Of a stretch of DNA of 64,000 nucleotides, positions 22,061-30,111 are shown one piece after another. A model generated the notes under the pieces. The model did not search any database. It worked only from the letters and a program-made list of their open reading frames with translations, and was not told the origin of the DNA. Source of the DNA: Teredinibacter purpureus (lineage in GTDB: Bacteria > Pseudomonadota > Gammaproteobacteria > Pseudomonadales > Cellvibrionaceae); assembly GCF_014217335.1 (NCBI RefSeq), contig NZ_CP060092.1, positions 3,365,501 to 3,429,500 of the forward strand. The letters run 5' to 3'. Made by a program: the position numbers and the translations under genes. Position 1 is the stretch's first letter, and each line of letters opens with the position of its first letter.

Positions 22061-23701
22061 GTGGCAAAAGAATTTATGGAGTACGACGTTGTTATCGTCG
22101 GCGCTGGCCCAGCAGGCCTGAGCGCGGCTTGCCGTTTAAAACAACTCGATAAAAACCTCAGTGTATGTGTTGTCGAAAAAAGCGCAGAGGTAGGCGGTCA
22201 CATTTTATCCGGTGCTGTTTTTGAACCGCGCGCGCTTCAGGAATTGTTTCCTGACTGGCAAGAAAGACAATGCCCGCTCAATACTGCTGTTAAAAACGAT
22301 CAGCTTTATTTGTTAAGTGGCGAAGCCTCCGCTTTTAAAATTCCGAGTATCCTTGCACCGAAAACCATGCGCAACCATGGTAACTACATTATTAGTTTGG
22401 GTAACTTTTGTCGTTGGCTAGCGGAGCAAGCTGAACAGTTAGAAGTAGAAATATTTCCCGGTTTTTCTGCCGCTGAACTTCTGCTTACGGACAGCAATAC
22501 GGTTGCGGGAGTTATTACCGGTGACATGGGCGTTGCGTCAGACGGCTCAGAAAAAGACACTTATATGGAAGGCATGGAGCTGCGCGCAAAATATACGATT
22601 TTTGCCGAAGGTTCCCGAGGGCACCTTGGAAAGCAATTAATTCATCATTTCAATCTTGATAAAGCCGCCGATGCACAGCACTACGGCCTTGGTATAAAAG
22701 AGCTATGGAAAGTATCGCCAGATAAACACCAGCCAGGCTTGGTTGTTCATACTGCCGGCTGGCCGCTCAACGAAAGCCAGTCACATGGCGGTGGTTTTCT
22801 TTACCACTTAGAAAATCAACAAGTCGCCGTTGGGCTTATAACTGACCTTTCTTATTTTAACTCTCACGTTAGCCCTTACGATGAGTTTCAGCGTTACAAG
22901 CACCATCCCATCATTAAAGCTCACCTGGAAGGTGGAGAACGCGTTGCCTATGGTGCGCGCGCCTTAACCAAAGGTGGAATACAGGCAATACCTCAAATGG
23001 TTGCCCCGGGCGCGTTACTTATTGGTGATGATGCCGGAACACTGAACTTTGCCAAGATCAAGGGCTCTCATACGGCAATGAAATCAGGTCTTTTAGCCGC
23101 TGAAGCAATTCATTCCGCCTTGGGCAATGGCCTGCAGAACACTCAACTCGATACCTTTACCGCGAGTTTTAACGCAAGCTGGGCTTTTCAAGAGCTCCAT
23201 TTGCAACGCAATTTTGGCCCTGCCCAACACAAATGGGGAAACCTTATCGGCTCCGCTTATGCATTTGTCGATATCAACATATTCAACGGGCACTTACCGT
23301 GGACATTGCGTGACACCACGCCAGACCATAAGACATTAAAGCCCGCCAGTGAATGCACTCCCATTCACTACCCAAAACCGGATGGCGTACTGAGTTTTGA
23401 CAAACTCTCCTCTGTATTTTTATCGAACACGAACCACGAAGAGGACCAACGCTGTCACTTGCAACTAAACGATGCAGCAATCCCAATTGAGCACAATTTA
23501 AAAATTTTTGATGAGCCGGCTCAGCGGTATTGTCCCGCCGGCGTATACGAAGTAATCAAAAATGAAGCCGGTATTCCCGTTTTCAACATCAATTCACAAA
23601 ACTGCGTGCACTGTAAAACCTGTGACATAAAAGACCCTTCACAAAACATTACATGGATCACGCCTGAGGGTGGCGGCGGCCCCAACTACCCCAACATGTA
23701 G
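22061..23701 (+). CDS. Electron transfer flavoprotein-ubiquinone oxidoreductase
   Basis: Takes electrons from reduced ETF and passes them to ubiquinone at the inner membrane, closing the route from beta-oxidation to respiration. The 546-residue protein has the FAD-binding GAGPAGLSAA at 14-23 and a C-terminal 4Fe-4S cluster site with Cys491, Cys515, Cys518 and Cys521. Length and the PNYPNM C-terminus fit the family. It is transcribed away from etfBA across a 265-base region that probably carries both promoters. Confidence 0.96.
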   Translation: MAKEFMEYDVVIVGAGPAGLSAACRLKQLDKNLSVCVVEKSAEVGGHILSGAVFEPRALQELFPDWQERQCPLNTAVKNDQLYLLSGEASAFKIPSILAPKTMRNHGNYIISLGNFCRWLAEQAEQLEVEIFPGFSAAELLLTDSNTVAGVITGDMGVASDGSEKDTYMEGMELRAKYTIFAEGSRGHLGKQLIHHFNLDKAADAQHYGLGIKELWKVSPDKHQPGLVVHTAGWPLNESQSHGGGFLYHLENQQVAVGLITDLSYFNSHVSPYDEFQRYKHHPIIKAHLEGGERVAYGARALTKGGIQAIPQMVAPGALLIGDDAGTLNFAKIKGSHTAMKSGLLAAEAIHSALGNGLQNTQLDTFTASFNASWAFQELHLQRNFGPAQHKWGNLIGSAYAFVDINIFNGHLPWTLRDTTPDHKTLKPASECTPIHYPKPDGVLSFDKLSSVFLSNTNHEEDQRCHLQLNDAAIPIEHNLKIFDEPAQRYCPAGVYEVIKNEAGIPVFNINSQNCVHCKTCDIKDPSQNITWITPEGGGGPNYPNM

Positions 23702-23723
23702 CGGTTTATAAACTAACAGAGGT

Positions 23724-24344
23724 TTATGGCTCGCCGGCAAACAGACCAGCGAGCTGTTGAACATAGCGTTCCGTAGCGCCCTCGAATAAATAAAGCGCCC
23801 CATGGTCTTTTGTCAACCCGTAATTCGAGCGGCTAGTAACGAGGCTAGAATTAAGTATCTTATGAGTATGAACGTCGACCAACAATATTTGAAATTGTGT
23901 ATTGTAGATGCCCAATAAAGACGAGTGCTGGCTCAGGGGCTCTTGTTGAAGAAAGTCAATTAGACGCGGGTACACCAGTATCCGGCTTCCGTTATGACTA
24001 GCGGCATTCAGTGCCTGTTCAAGTGTGAAAGTTGCCATTGACGCAGTGGAAAGCGGATAGTGCTTTATAAAAGCCGACTCTAATGCACTCAATAGGGATA
24101 ACCGGGCTCGATTATATTCGAGCTTACCGCTATTCACAGTATAAGGGTAACCTGGTTTCGCTATAAATAGCGGTGTCTTGGTATCCAAACGCCATCTTTG
24201 CTGATGATCTATCTCATGTTTTTCTGACAAGCGTAACGTCTGAAGACTCTTATCAACAACTGACGCAGTATAGGACGCGGTACACCCCCCGAGAAAACAA
24301 AGAGTAATAAAGCAGTACCAATGTTTAACAGCTCCAATCAACAT
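23724..24344 (-). CDS. Lipoprotein, DUF4823-like
   Basis: A 206-residue protein with an N-terminal signal and the lipobox LGGC (Cys about 21). The mature part resembles DUF4823 lipoproteins: an early segment with LRLSEKHEID, a central 'SRILVYPRLIDF' strand and a C-terminal domain with 'ILLVDVHTHKIL' of the kind that describes dependence on another protein for envelope function. Actual role unknown. It converges with the ETF-QO gene, 22 bases apart, and is divergent from tesB. Confidence 0.65.
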   Translation of the reverse strand: MLIGAVKHWYCFITLCFLGGCTASYTASVVDKSLQTLRLSEKHEIDHQQRWRLDTKTPLFIAKPGYPYTVNSGKLEYNRARLSLLSALESAFIKHYPLSTASMATFTLEQALNAASHNGSRILVYPRLIDFLQQEPLSQHSSLLGIYNTQFQILLVDVHTHKILNSSLVTSRSNYGLTKDHGALYLFEGATERYVQQLAGLFAGEP

Positions 24345-24482
24345 ATCGAATCCTTACAAGACCGTTATATGTAATCAATCGATCTCATTAGCCGCTTGAG
24401 GGATAGCGAGCTTAACAAGACCCAAAAATAGCGTTTGTTAACGTTTTATCGGCGGTAAATGCAAATTATTGAAGGTTTTTTT

Positions 24483-25343
24483 ATGCAGTCTTATCTTGAG
24501 CAAATTCTCGACCTAGAAAAACTCGATTCGAACCTTTTTCGAAACAGGCACCACCAAGAAAACTTTAAGGGGACACTGTTTGGTGGGCAGGTTCTCAGCC
24601 AAGCATTACTGGCCTGCCATGGAACACAAGACGATCCACGTGGACCAACACTGCCGCACTCACTACATGCTTATTTTTTAAGGGCCGGTAAAAGTGATGC
24701 CCCCGTCATTTACGATGTTGAAAAAGTCCGCGATGGTCGTTCTGTTATAAGCAGAAGAGTTGTTGCTCGTCAGTTTGGTCGACCCATTTTTAATATGTCG
24801 GCGTCATTTCACTACCCCGAAGAGGGTTTTCATCACCAAACGACATTTCCTGTGGGTATTCCTATGCCTGAGGCATTATTGGAACAACGCTCACCCCCAA
24901 GCAGTGAAGACCCTTTACCCGCTCCAGATAAAGGTCACGCCACCACGAACCCCTTTCACCTACTGCCTGTCGATGACGATCTTTTTACCTCGACTAAAGT
25001 CCGACCCGCTGAAGCCTATTTTTGGATAAAAACGCGAGAACAGCTATCGCTAGACAAAATAGGGCACTGCGCCGTCCTAGCATTCGCTTCTGACCTTGGG
25101 CTATTAGCCACGGCGCTCTTACCCCACGGGACATCCATTATTTCCCCCGACATATTTCCTGCAAGCGTCGATCACGCCATGTGGTTCCACAGCATGGACT
25201 TTCGCGCCGACGAATGGTTACTGTGCCATAGCTATAGCCCTTGGGCTGGTGCTGGGAGAGGGTTCGCTCACAGCAGTCTATTTACAAAAGAAGGACAACT
25301 CATACTCACAACCGCACAAGAAGGCTTAATTCGACAGGTTTAA
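24483..25343 (+). CDS. tesB: Acyl-CoA thioesterase II (TesB/ACOT8 type)
   Basis: Hydrolyses acyl-CoA to free acid and CoA; double hotdog fold. Seen: N-terminal LEQILDLEKLD, FRGxxxQ-like ENFKGTLFGGQVLSQAL, SLHAYFLRAGKSDAPVIYDVEKVRDGRS, and C-terminal VDHAMWFH with the catalytic Asp, plus AQEGLIR with the catalytic Gln. In place of the ESTSA segment of E. coli TesB it has SPWAG, as I recall for ACOT8-like enzymes. I chose the ATG at 24483 because GAAGG lies seven bases upstream; an in-frame ATG at 24459 has no such site. Confidence 0.93.
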   Translation: MQSYLEQILDLEKLDSNLFRNRHHQENFKGTLFGGQVLSQALLACHGTQDDPRGPTLPHSLHAYFLRAGKSDAPVIYDVEKVRDGRSVISRRVVARQFGRPIFNMSASFHYPEEGFHHQTTFPVGIPMPEALLEQRSPPSSEDPLPAPDKGHATTNPFHLLPVDDDLFTSTKVRPAEAYFWIKTREQLSLDKIGHCAVLAFASDLGLLATALLPHGTSIISPDIFPASVDHAMWFHSMDFRADEWLLCHSYSPWAGAGRGFAHSSLFTKEGQLILTTAQEGLIRQV

Positions 25344-25404
25344 CCTTACAGATCGCTGCCGACGTCTATACTTTATTAAAGTTAAGACAGGTGAGCGGTA
25401 CAAC

Positions 25405-25737
25405 ATGAATCGAATAAACATAGCTGAGGCAATACATTCATTAGAAGAATTATTAGCTGCACTGAATAACGCCTACTGGGAAACCAGCGATATTCATCGT
25501 AAAGATTGTATGTTCGACTTAGTAACTACCCTATTCGGTGAACTCAACGAACTGGCAAAACTTAGTATTTCTGACCACGCTATGACCTACGAGCCTGTAA
25601 CAAGTGCTTTTCATTCGAGCAATGCCAATTTAAGACAGATTCAAAATAATATTGAAAAATGGTTTCCGCGCACAACGACGGCAAAACAATTGCAAACCGC
25701 TATTCCGCCTGTAGTCAATTTGTTTGAATTTAACTGA
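25405..25737 (+). CDS. Hypothetical protein (110 aa)
   Basis: A 110-residue, largely helical soluble protein (Leu/Ala/Glu-rich N-terminal 60 residues) with no signal peptide and no motif that I recognise. The start has a GGTGAGCGG ribosome-binding region. It follows tesB by 61 bases in the same direction, so it may be co-transcribed, but the functional link is unknown. Downstream at 25759-25782 is a 9-bp hairpin (GGCATTATG with CATAATGCC, six-base loop) without a T run. Confidence 0.6.
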   Translation: MNRINIAEAIHSLEELLAALNNAYWETSDIHRKDCMFDLVTTLFGELNELAKLSISDHAMTYEPVTSAFHSSNANLRQIQNNIEKWFPRTTTAKQLQTAIPPVVNLFEFN

Positions 25738-25980
25738 AAACTCTCTAGGCACTCTTTAGGCATTATGCTCTGACATAATGCCCCGTACCGCCAAACCGGC
25801 CCCCTCCATCGCCTTCGTATTAAAATGGCTAAATACCCGCTAACCGGCCAGCCTGCGGCAATGCTAACTCGCACCTTTTTATTGTAAAAACATATAGCTT
25901 TGCATTTAAAATAGAGATCCAACTATTAAGAAATGATTTAAAAATAAGCCGCCTTAAAAGTGGAATTACACGAAATATCA

Positions 25981-26131
25981 CCGATACTTGTATGTACCGG
26001 CATCACTCATCCCCCCAAGTGTCAGTGTTACCGGTAGAGCTCCTGTAGCTCGTTAAGGATTTATTCCTTAATGTTTCACTCCTAATGGTCCTGGCCCGGC
26101 GCTCTCCCCCCAGAAACGCCGGGCTTTTTTT
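25981..26131 (+). ncRNA. Candidate small RNA ending in a strong terminator
   Basis: A 406-base gene-free stretch between the 110-residue gene and trmH ends in a canonical plus-strand terminator. Upstream of it are consecutive hairpins: CCGATAC/GTACCGG (25981-26000), GAGCT/AGCTC (26037-26051) and TTAAGGA/TCCTTAA (26053-26071). Four unpaired C-rich patches (for example CCCCCCAAG, CACTCCTAA and CTCTCCCCCC in the terminator loop) could pair with Shine-Dalgarno sequences. The 5' end is a guess; no strong promoter is visible. It could instead be the 3' end of a longer transcript from the upstream gene. Confidence 0.4.
26094..26131 (+). terminator. Strong Rho-independent terminator
   Basis: Perfect 8-bp stem GCCCGGCG (26094-26101) with CGCCGGGC (26117-26124), a 15-base C-rich loop and seven T. 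It works only in the plus direction, yet the nearest plus-strand gene ends more than 350 bases upstream; trmH comes from the opposite side. This is the main reason to suspect a small RNA here. Confidence 0.88.
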
Positions 26132-26143
26132 ATTGTCAAAAAT

Positions 26144-26851
26144 TTACCTGTCACTTTTCTCTCGAGTAGCGATTATACGCCTTGCGTTTGCATACCATGC
26201 CGGCGGGTTTTCTAATTCACCGTCATCTCTAAGCTTCGGGTATTCAAGGTTGTGCTGTTTACAATAGGCTGTTATTTTTGGGTGAGCCCAATGCATAAAA
26301 CGATCGTCATAAAGACCTTGCTCAAGGCGGGGTATGTCGTACAAGCCTGCTTCTGTGCGCTGTCGATGCGCCTCCATTAGAATGACGGCCGACGCTACCG
26401 ACACATTAAACGATTCAACCATTCCTACCATCGGCACAACGATATTGTGATCCACCTCACCACGAGCATAAGCACTCACACCGTTAACCTCAGCACCCAA
26501 CAACAATGCCGTCGGTTTGGTGTAATCTATTTGCCGAAAATCAACAGATTGTTCACACAGGTTTGCCGCGATAACCTGAAAGCCCACATTTTTTAATTGG
26601 CAAATGGGTTCGCTTACCGTTGAATAGTGCTTCTGCTGAACCCACTTGTCTGCACTAGCTGCTGCACCACTGTACGTTTGATAGCCGAATTCAGGCATAA
26701 CGCAATGGATGGTATCCACCCCTACCGCATCACATGTGCGTACAATGGCGGAGATGTTACGGCCTTTATGGACTTCGTCAGTAATCACGGTTAAGTCTGG
26801 CTGGCGTTGATCTAGCACAGAACGGATTCGCCGAAGGCGCTCTGGGGTCAT
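26144..26851 (-). CDS. trmH: tRNA (guanosine-18) 2'-O-methyltransferase TrmH
   Basis: SpoU-family enzyme that methylates G18 in the D loop of tRNAs. Motif 1 (NISAIVRTCDAVGV, with the conserved Arg), motif 2 (PTALLLGAEVNGVS) and motif 3 (VPMVGMVESFNVSVASAVIL, deep-trefoil knot) are all present, followed by a TrmH-type C-terminal extension. I place the start at the ATG at 26851 (235 residues), which has AGGAGA seven bases upstream and matches the E. coli N-terminus; an upstream in-frame start adds ten residues without support. Confidence 0.94.
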   Translation of the reverse strand: MTPERLRRIRSVLDQRQPDLTVITDEVHKGRNISAIVRTCDAVGVDTIHCVMPEFGYQTYSGAAASADKWVQQKHYSTVSEPICQLKNVGFQVIAANLCEQSVDFRQIDYTKPTALLLGAEVNGVSAYARGEVDHNIVVPMVGMVESFNVSVASAVILMEAHRQRTEAGLYDIPRLEQGLYDDRFMHWAHPKITAYCKQHNLEYPKLRDDGELENPPAWYANARRIIATREKSDR

Positions 26852-27369
26852 ACGAGACTCTCCTATCGTTATTTTCGGCAAGAATAGAGGTTCTCTGACT
26901 TAAAATAAAATAATCTAAGGCCATATTTCATTTATAAGTCATAAGTGTTCATAAACATGCCAATCAAGACGTGTAGGTTGTCCACATTTCCTGTGGATAA
27001 GTTAGTGGATAGAGCTTGGGAAAAACCTTAAGAAGCCCAGAAATACTCGACGCCTTTCAGATTGATCATTTTGCGATCAATTTCTATTTATTGTTATTTA
27101 TCAATAAGTTAGGGGCTTTACCAAGGCTTTTTTGCTCTCTACGTGCGGTTTTTGTGCAATGTGGCGCAAATTTCTACAGGTAATTTTATGGGTGTGAATA
27201 AAACGTTAGTCGCTACTTACGCTCTAGGGCTCATAGTCACACAACTGAAATAAACCAGCTAAAGATGTGGCGTATATTGCTGCGGTAATTTGCGCCAAAG
27301 TATTTCGTTATAACCCTGTAATTTTTATTCTCTTTAATTAAGCCAACTACACGCTTGAACAATACATTT
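26852..27369. promoter_or_regulatory. AT-rich gene-free region with DnaA-box-like sequences
   Basis: No supportable gene in about 518 bases. TTGTCCACA (26978-26986, one mismatch to the DnaA box) and TGTGGATAA (26992-27000, a perfect box on the other strand) form an inverted pair five bases apart; AGTGGATAG (27004-27012) is a weaker third. About 60 bases on are the hairpins ATTGATC/GATCAAT (27061-27081, two GATC sites) and TTATTG/CAATAA (27088-27107) in AT-rich DNA. It precedes the AddB-like gene, whose promoter must lie here. A 21-codon reading frame at 27188-27253 is too weak to call. Confidence 0.45.
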
Positions 27370-30108
27370 ATGAAACCCATCGAACAAATCGTAATAACGG
27401 CGAATGACCGATTACAACGACATCTTGTCTCCACGTCTTTAGGCGGCCTGTTACCCCGTACAGCATCGGTAACCCCAGCCGCCAATATTGTGAGCCTGGA
27501 ACGCTGGTTTAATGACATTTGGTTAACGCTACAAGATAAAGCTTACCCTGGTACAGACAAACGCCTACTCAACGACCACGAAGAGTACTTTCTCTGGCTA
27601 CAAATACTGAACAACCCTGATTTTGAACAACATTTAGAACTGCACGGTATTGCGCTGGGCTCGCTCATCAATAAAAAGCAAATGATTGAGCAGCTTATGC
27701 AAGCGCGTTCATTAATGGCGCATTGGCAGCTCAACGATAATGACCTTAACGAATTCAATAATATTGAAACCAAGTTCCTAGCCTCTAGCCTCGATTACTT
27801 AACTCGCTCACTTAATCTGTGCAATGGCCTATTGAAAGATGACGCCATCCAAATTGTGGGTGACGCTATACAGAACAACGGTATAAACAAGCCAGCGTCC
27901 ATACGGCTGCATGGCTTTGTAGAGCTTAGCCCTCTTTGGCAACAGAATTTATCCGCTCTAAGTACAGATATTCAACTAAAGCAGTACATTCAACCGTCTA
28001 ACGCTACAGCGCCTATCACTCAATATTCGTCGCTTCAACAGGAAATAGAGCATGCTGCGCAGTGGTGTCAATCGCTACTCGGTGAATTGGAGCCAAACGA
28101 ACAAATAGCTATTATCGTACCCAATCTCGCTACGATACATACAGAGATTGAACAAGGTTTTAACCGCGTTTTTGACCCCGGTTTTATCACCAATCTTGAC
28201 GCCGAATTTGCGAATGTACCTTATGATATTTCACTGAGCCACATGCTTAGTGATGAGCCTATTATTCATGCCATTTTTGAGCTAGCCAATTTTGCTGAAA
28301 ACCGGCTAGAACTCGAGTTAGTTCAAAAACTCAATCTCTGTCGCTATTGGGGGCTGGGAAGATCAGAAGCGAGGCATAGAGTTAGCCAACAGCTAGCGCA
28401 ACGACTTAGCTTTGATGTGTCAAATGCTGATTATATTGATTTACTCTCCTCTGTAGAAACCGCCATAGCTCGAGAAAACAATGAGCACCCTTTTGATCAT
28501 GATCGCGTATCCACGTTCAGAAAAGACACTCGACAACGCTATCAATCGTTTGATTTGAAAGACGGCAAAAAGGTTATGTGCTCGTTACTCGAAAATTTAG
28601 GCTGGCCGGGGCATGTCACACTCAACAGCCGAGAGTATCAAGCCGTACAAAATTTTATGGCTTTACTCGACAAGCTCGCGGGTTACGCTTCGCTATCGGC
28701 GCACTCGAAACAGACTCGATCAAACGGCAGAATACGCTTTAACGCGTTTATGAGCCTGCTAAAAGATTTAGCCTCCAAGACATCATTCCACGTGCAACTA
28801 CCCCCTCGCCCCATACAAGTACTCGGCCTTATGGAGGGGGCGGGAATGCAGTTTGCGCACTGCAGAATGATCGCCATGACCGCCGCTAATTTTCCTGCGC
28901 CCCCTCAACCCAACGCGCTAATTCCCTATCACTTGCAAGATAAGGTAAAAACGCCTCGCTCTACGCCTGAACGAGAACTCGAATATGCGGAGAGCTTGCT
29001 GTGCGCCTACCAAGAATGTAATCCCGCGCTTGAATATAGTTTTCATTTGTACGACACCCAAGATCAGCCCCAAGAACTAAGCCCTATCATTCCGCAACAT
29101 AATGCGCAATTAACGCCTATAGAGCCTGACCACCTATCTAACCTCATCGATGCCTATGTCACTAACGCAGCTAACGCAGCTACGCACTACGAAACTATTG
29201 ACGTTACCTACACCACCCCCTACCCACTCAATAGCGTCATTGATGGCGGGAGCTACCATCTCCAGCTCCACATCGCCAACCCCTATTACGCCTTTGCAAC
29301 CTACCGCTTAGGTATCCCTAAAAATGTTGAACCCCAATTTGGTTTTCCTGCGTTTATTAAAGGCACCTTGATCCATCAGCTATTGGCGCTTTTTTGGGAG
29401 GACTGCCAAAACTCTGATAATTTGGCTGCAAAATCTAATGACGACGTTCAGACATTTTTGAAACGCCATTGCGATGACATCATTCATCAGCATATTTATC
29501 GACATCGCTTAAGCATAAGCGGTGACTACCTAGAGGCGTACAAAACCCAGATATGTTTACTCGTTAACAACGCCATACAAATGGATAGAGAAAGAGGAGC
29601 CTTTTGCGTACTGGCCATCGAGTCAGACGCGACCGCAGAATTCCTTGGATATCAGTACAGGCTTAAGCTCGATCGGATAGATAAAATTGGTGATGAAACA
29701 TTCGTCATCGACTACAAAACCGGCTCGAGTAACTTAGCTAATATACAAAAACAGCTGCTTAGCGAGCCACAACTTCCGCTCTACGCCTGTATAGACACTA
29801 CAAACCCGCACGCAGCTATAGGTTATTGTGAGATAAGGCCCAATCAATGTCGTTATCTTGGTATTGGAGAGCTCGCAACACCCGTACACGGTATTCACCC
29901 CCCCGCTACGCTCAATCGCTATGAGTTACCCGCAGATTGGACACAAACTTATACTTGGTGGACATCTATTTTGGAACATTACACTCACACGCTTGCCACG
30001 GGCTACAGCGTCAATATTGAACGCAATCCTGTCATCGTGAATTATTACACCCACTTAGCCCCCAGCACTAGATTCGTCGGCCAATCTGCCACCGAGCCGT
30101 CGGAGTAA
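27370..30108 (+). CDS. AddB-like PD-(D/E)XK nuclease of DNA repair
   Basis: A 912-residue protein of the 'probable DNA repair protein' family related to AddB (TIGR03623). The C-terminal nuclease is visible: a GTLIHQLLALFW helix near residue 680 and LKLDRIDKI...FVIDYKTGSS around 766-787 (Asp, then Asp-x-Lys). The N-terminal two thirds look like an inactivated helicase fold; there is no Walker A motif. It is followed three bases later by an AddA-like helicase-nuclease, so the pair probably resects double-strand breaks for recombination. Start: ATG 27370; a TTG 15 bases upstream is also in frame, and neither has a clear ribosome-binding site. Confidence 0.88.
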   Translation: MKPIEQIVITANDRLQRHLVSTSLGGLLPRTASVTPAANIVSLERWFNDIWLTLQDKAYPGTDKRLLNDHEEYFLWLQILNNPDFEQHLELHGIALGSLINKKQMIEQLMQARSLMAHWQLNDNDLNEFNNIETKFLASSLDYLTRSLNLCNGLLKDDAIQIVGDAIQNNGINKPASIRLHGFVELSPLWQQNLSALSTDIQLKQYIQPSNATAPITQYSSLQQEIEHAAQWCQSLLGELEPNEQIAIIVPNLATIHTEIEQGFNRVFDPGFITNLDAEFANVPYDISLSHMLSDEPIIHAIFELANFAENRLELELVQKLNLCRYWGLGRSEARHRVSQQLAQRLSFDVSNADYIDLLSSVETAIARENNEHPFDHDRVSTFRKDTRQRYQSFDLKDGKKVMCSLLENLGWPGHVTLNSREYQAVQNFMALLDKLAGYASLSAHSKQTRSNGRIRFNAFMSLLKDLASKTSFHVQLPPRPIQVLGLMEGAGMQFAHCRMIAMTAANFPAPPQPNALIPYHLQDKVKTPRSTPERELEYAESLLCAYQECNPALEYSFHLYDTQDQPQELSPIIPQHNAQLTPIEPDHLSNLIDAYVTNAANAATHYETIDVTYTTPYPLNSVIDGGSYHLQLHIANPYYAFATYRLGIPKNVEPQFGFPAFIKGTLIHQLLALFWEDCQNSDNLAAKSNDDVQTFLKRHCDDIIHQHIYRHRLSISGDYLEAYKTQICLLVNNAIQMDRERGAFCVLAIESDATAEFLGYQYRLKLDRIDKIGDETFVIDYKTGSSNLANIQKQLLSEPQLPLYACIDTTNPHAAIGYCEIRPNQCRYLGIGELATPVHGIHPPATLNRYELPADWTQTYTWWTSILEHYTHTLATGYSVNIERNPVIVNYYTHLAPSTRFVGQSATEPSE

Positions 30109-30111
30109 CTT

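Noticed and set aside
26030..26131. RsmY/RsmZ-type RNA
   Set aside because: No GacA upstream box and too few GGA motifs in hairpin loops.
27188..27253. 21-codon reading frame with ATG after AGGT
   Set aside because: Weak ribosome-binding site and too short to judge; could be a chance frame in a leader.
26852..27369. Chromosomal replication origin (oriC)
   Set aside because: Only two good DnaA boxes, no dnaA, dnaN, gyrB, rpmH or mnmG nearby, and no visible array of 13-mers. Kept as a regulatory-region finding instead.
29163..29185. Tandem AACGCAGCT repeat
   Set aside because: In-frame, encodes NAANAA in a linker of the AddB-like protein.
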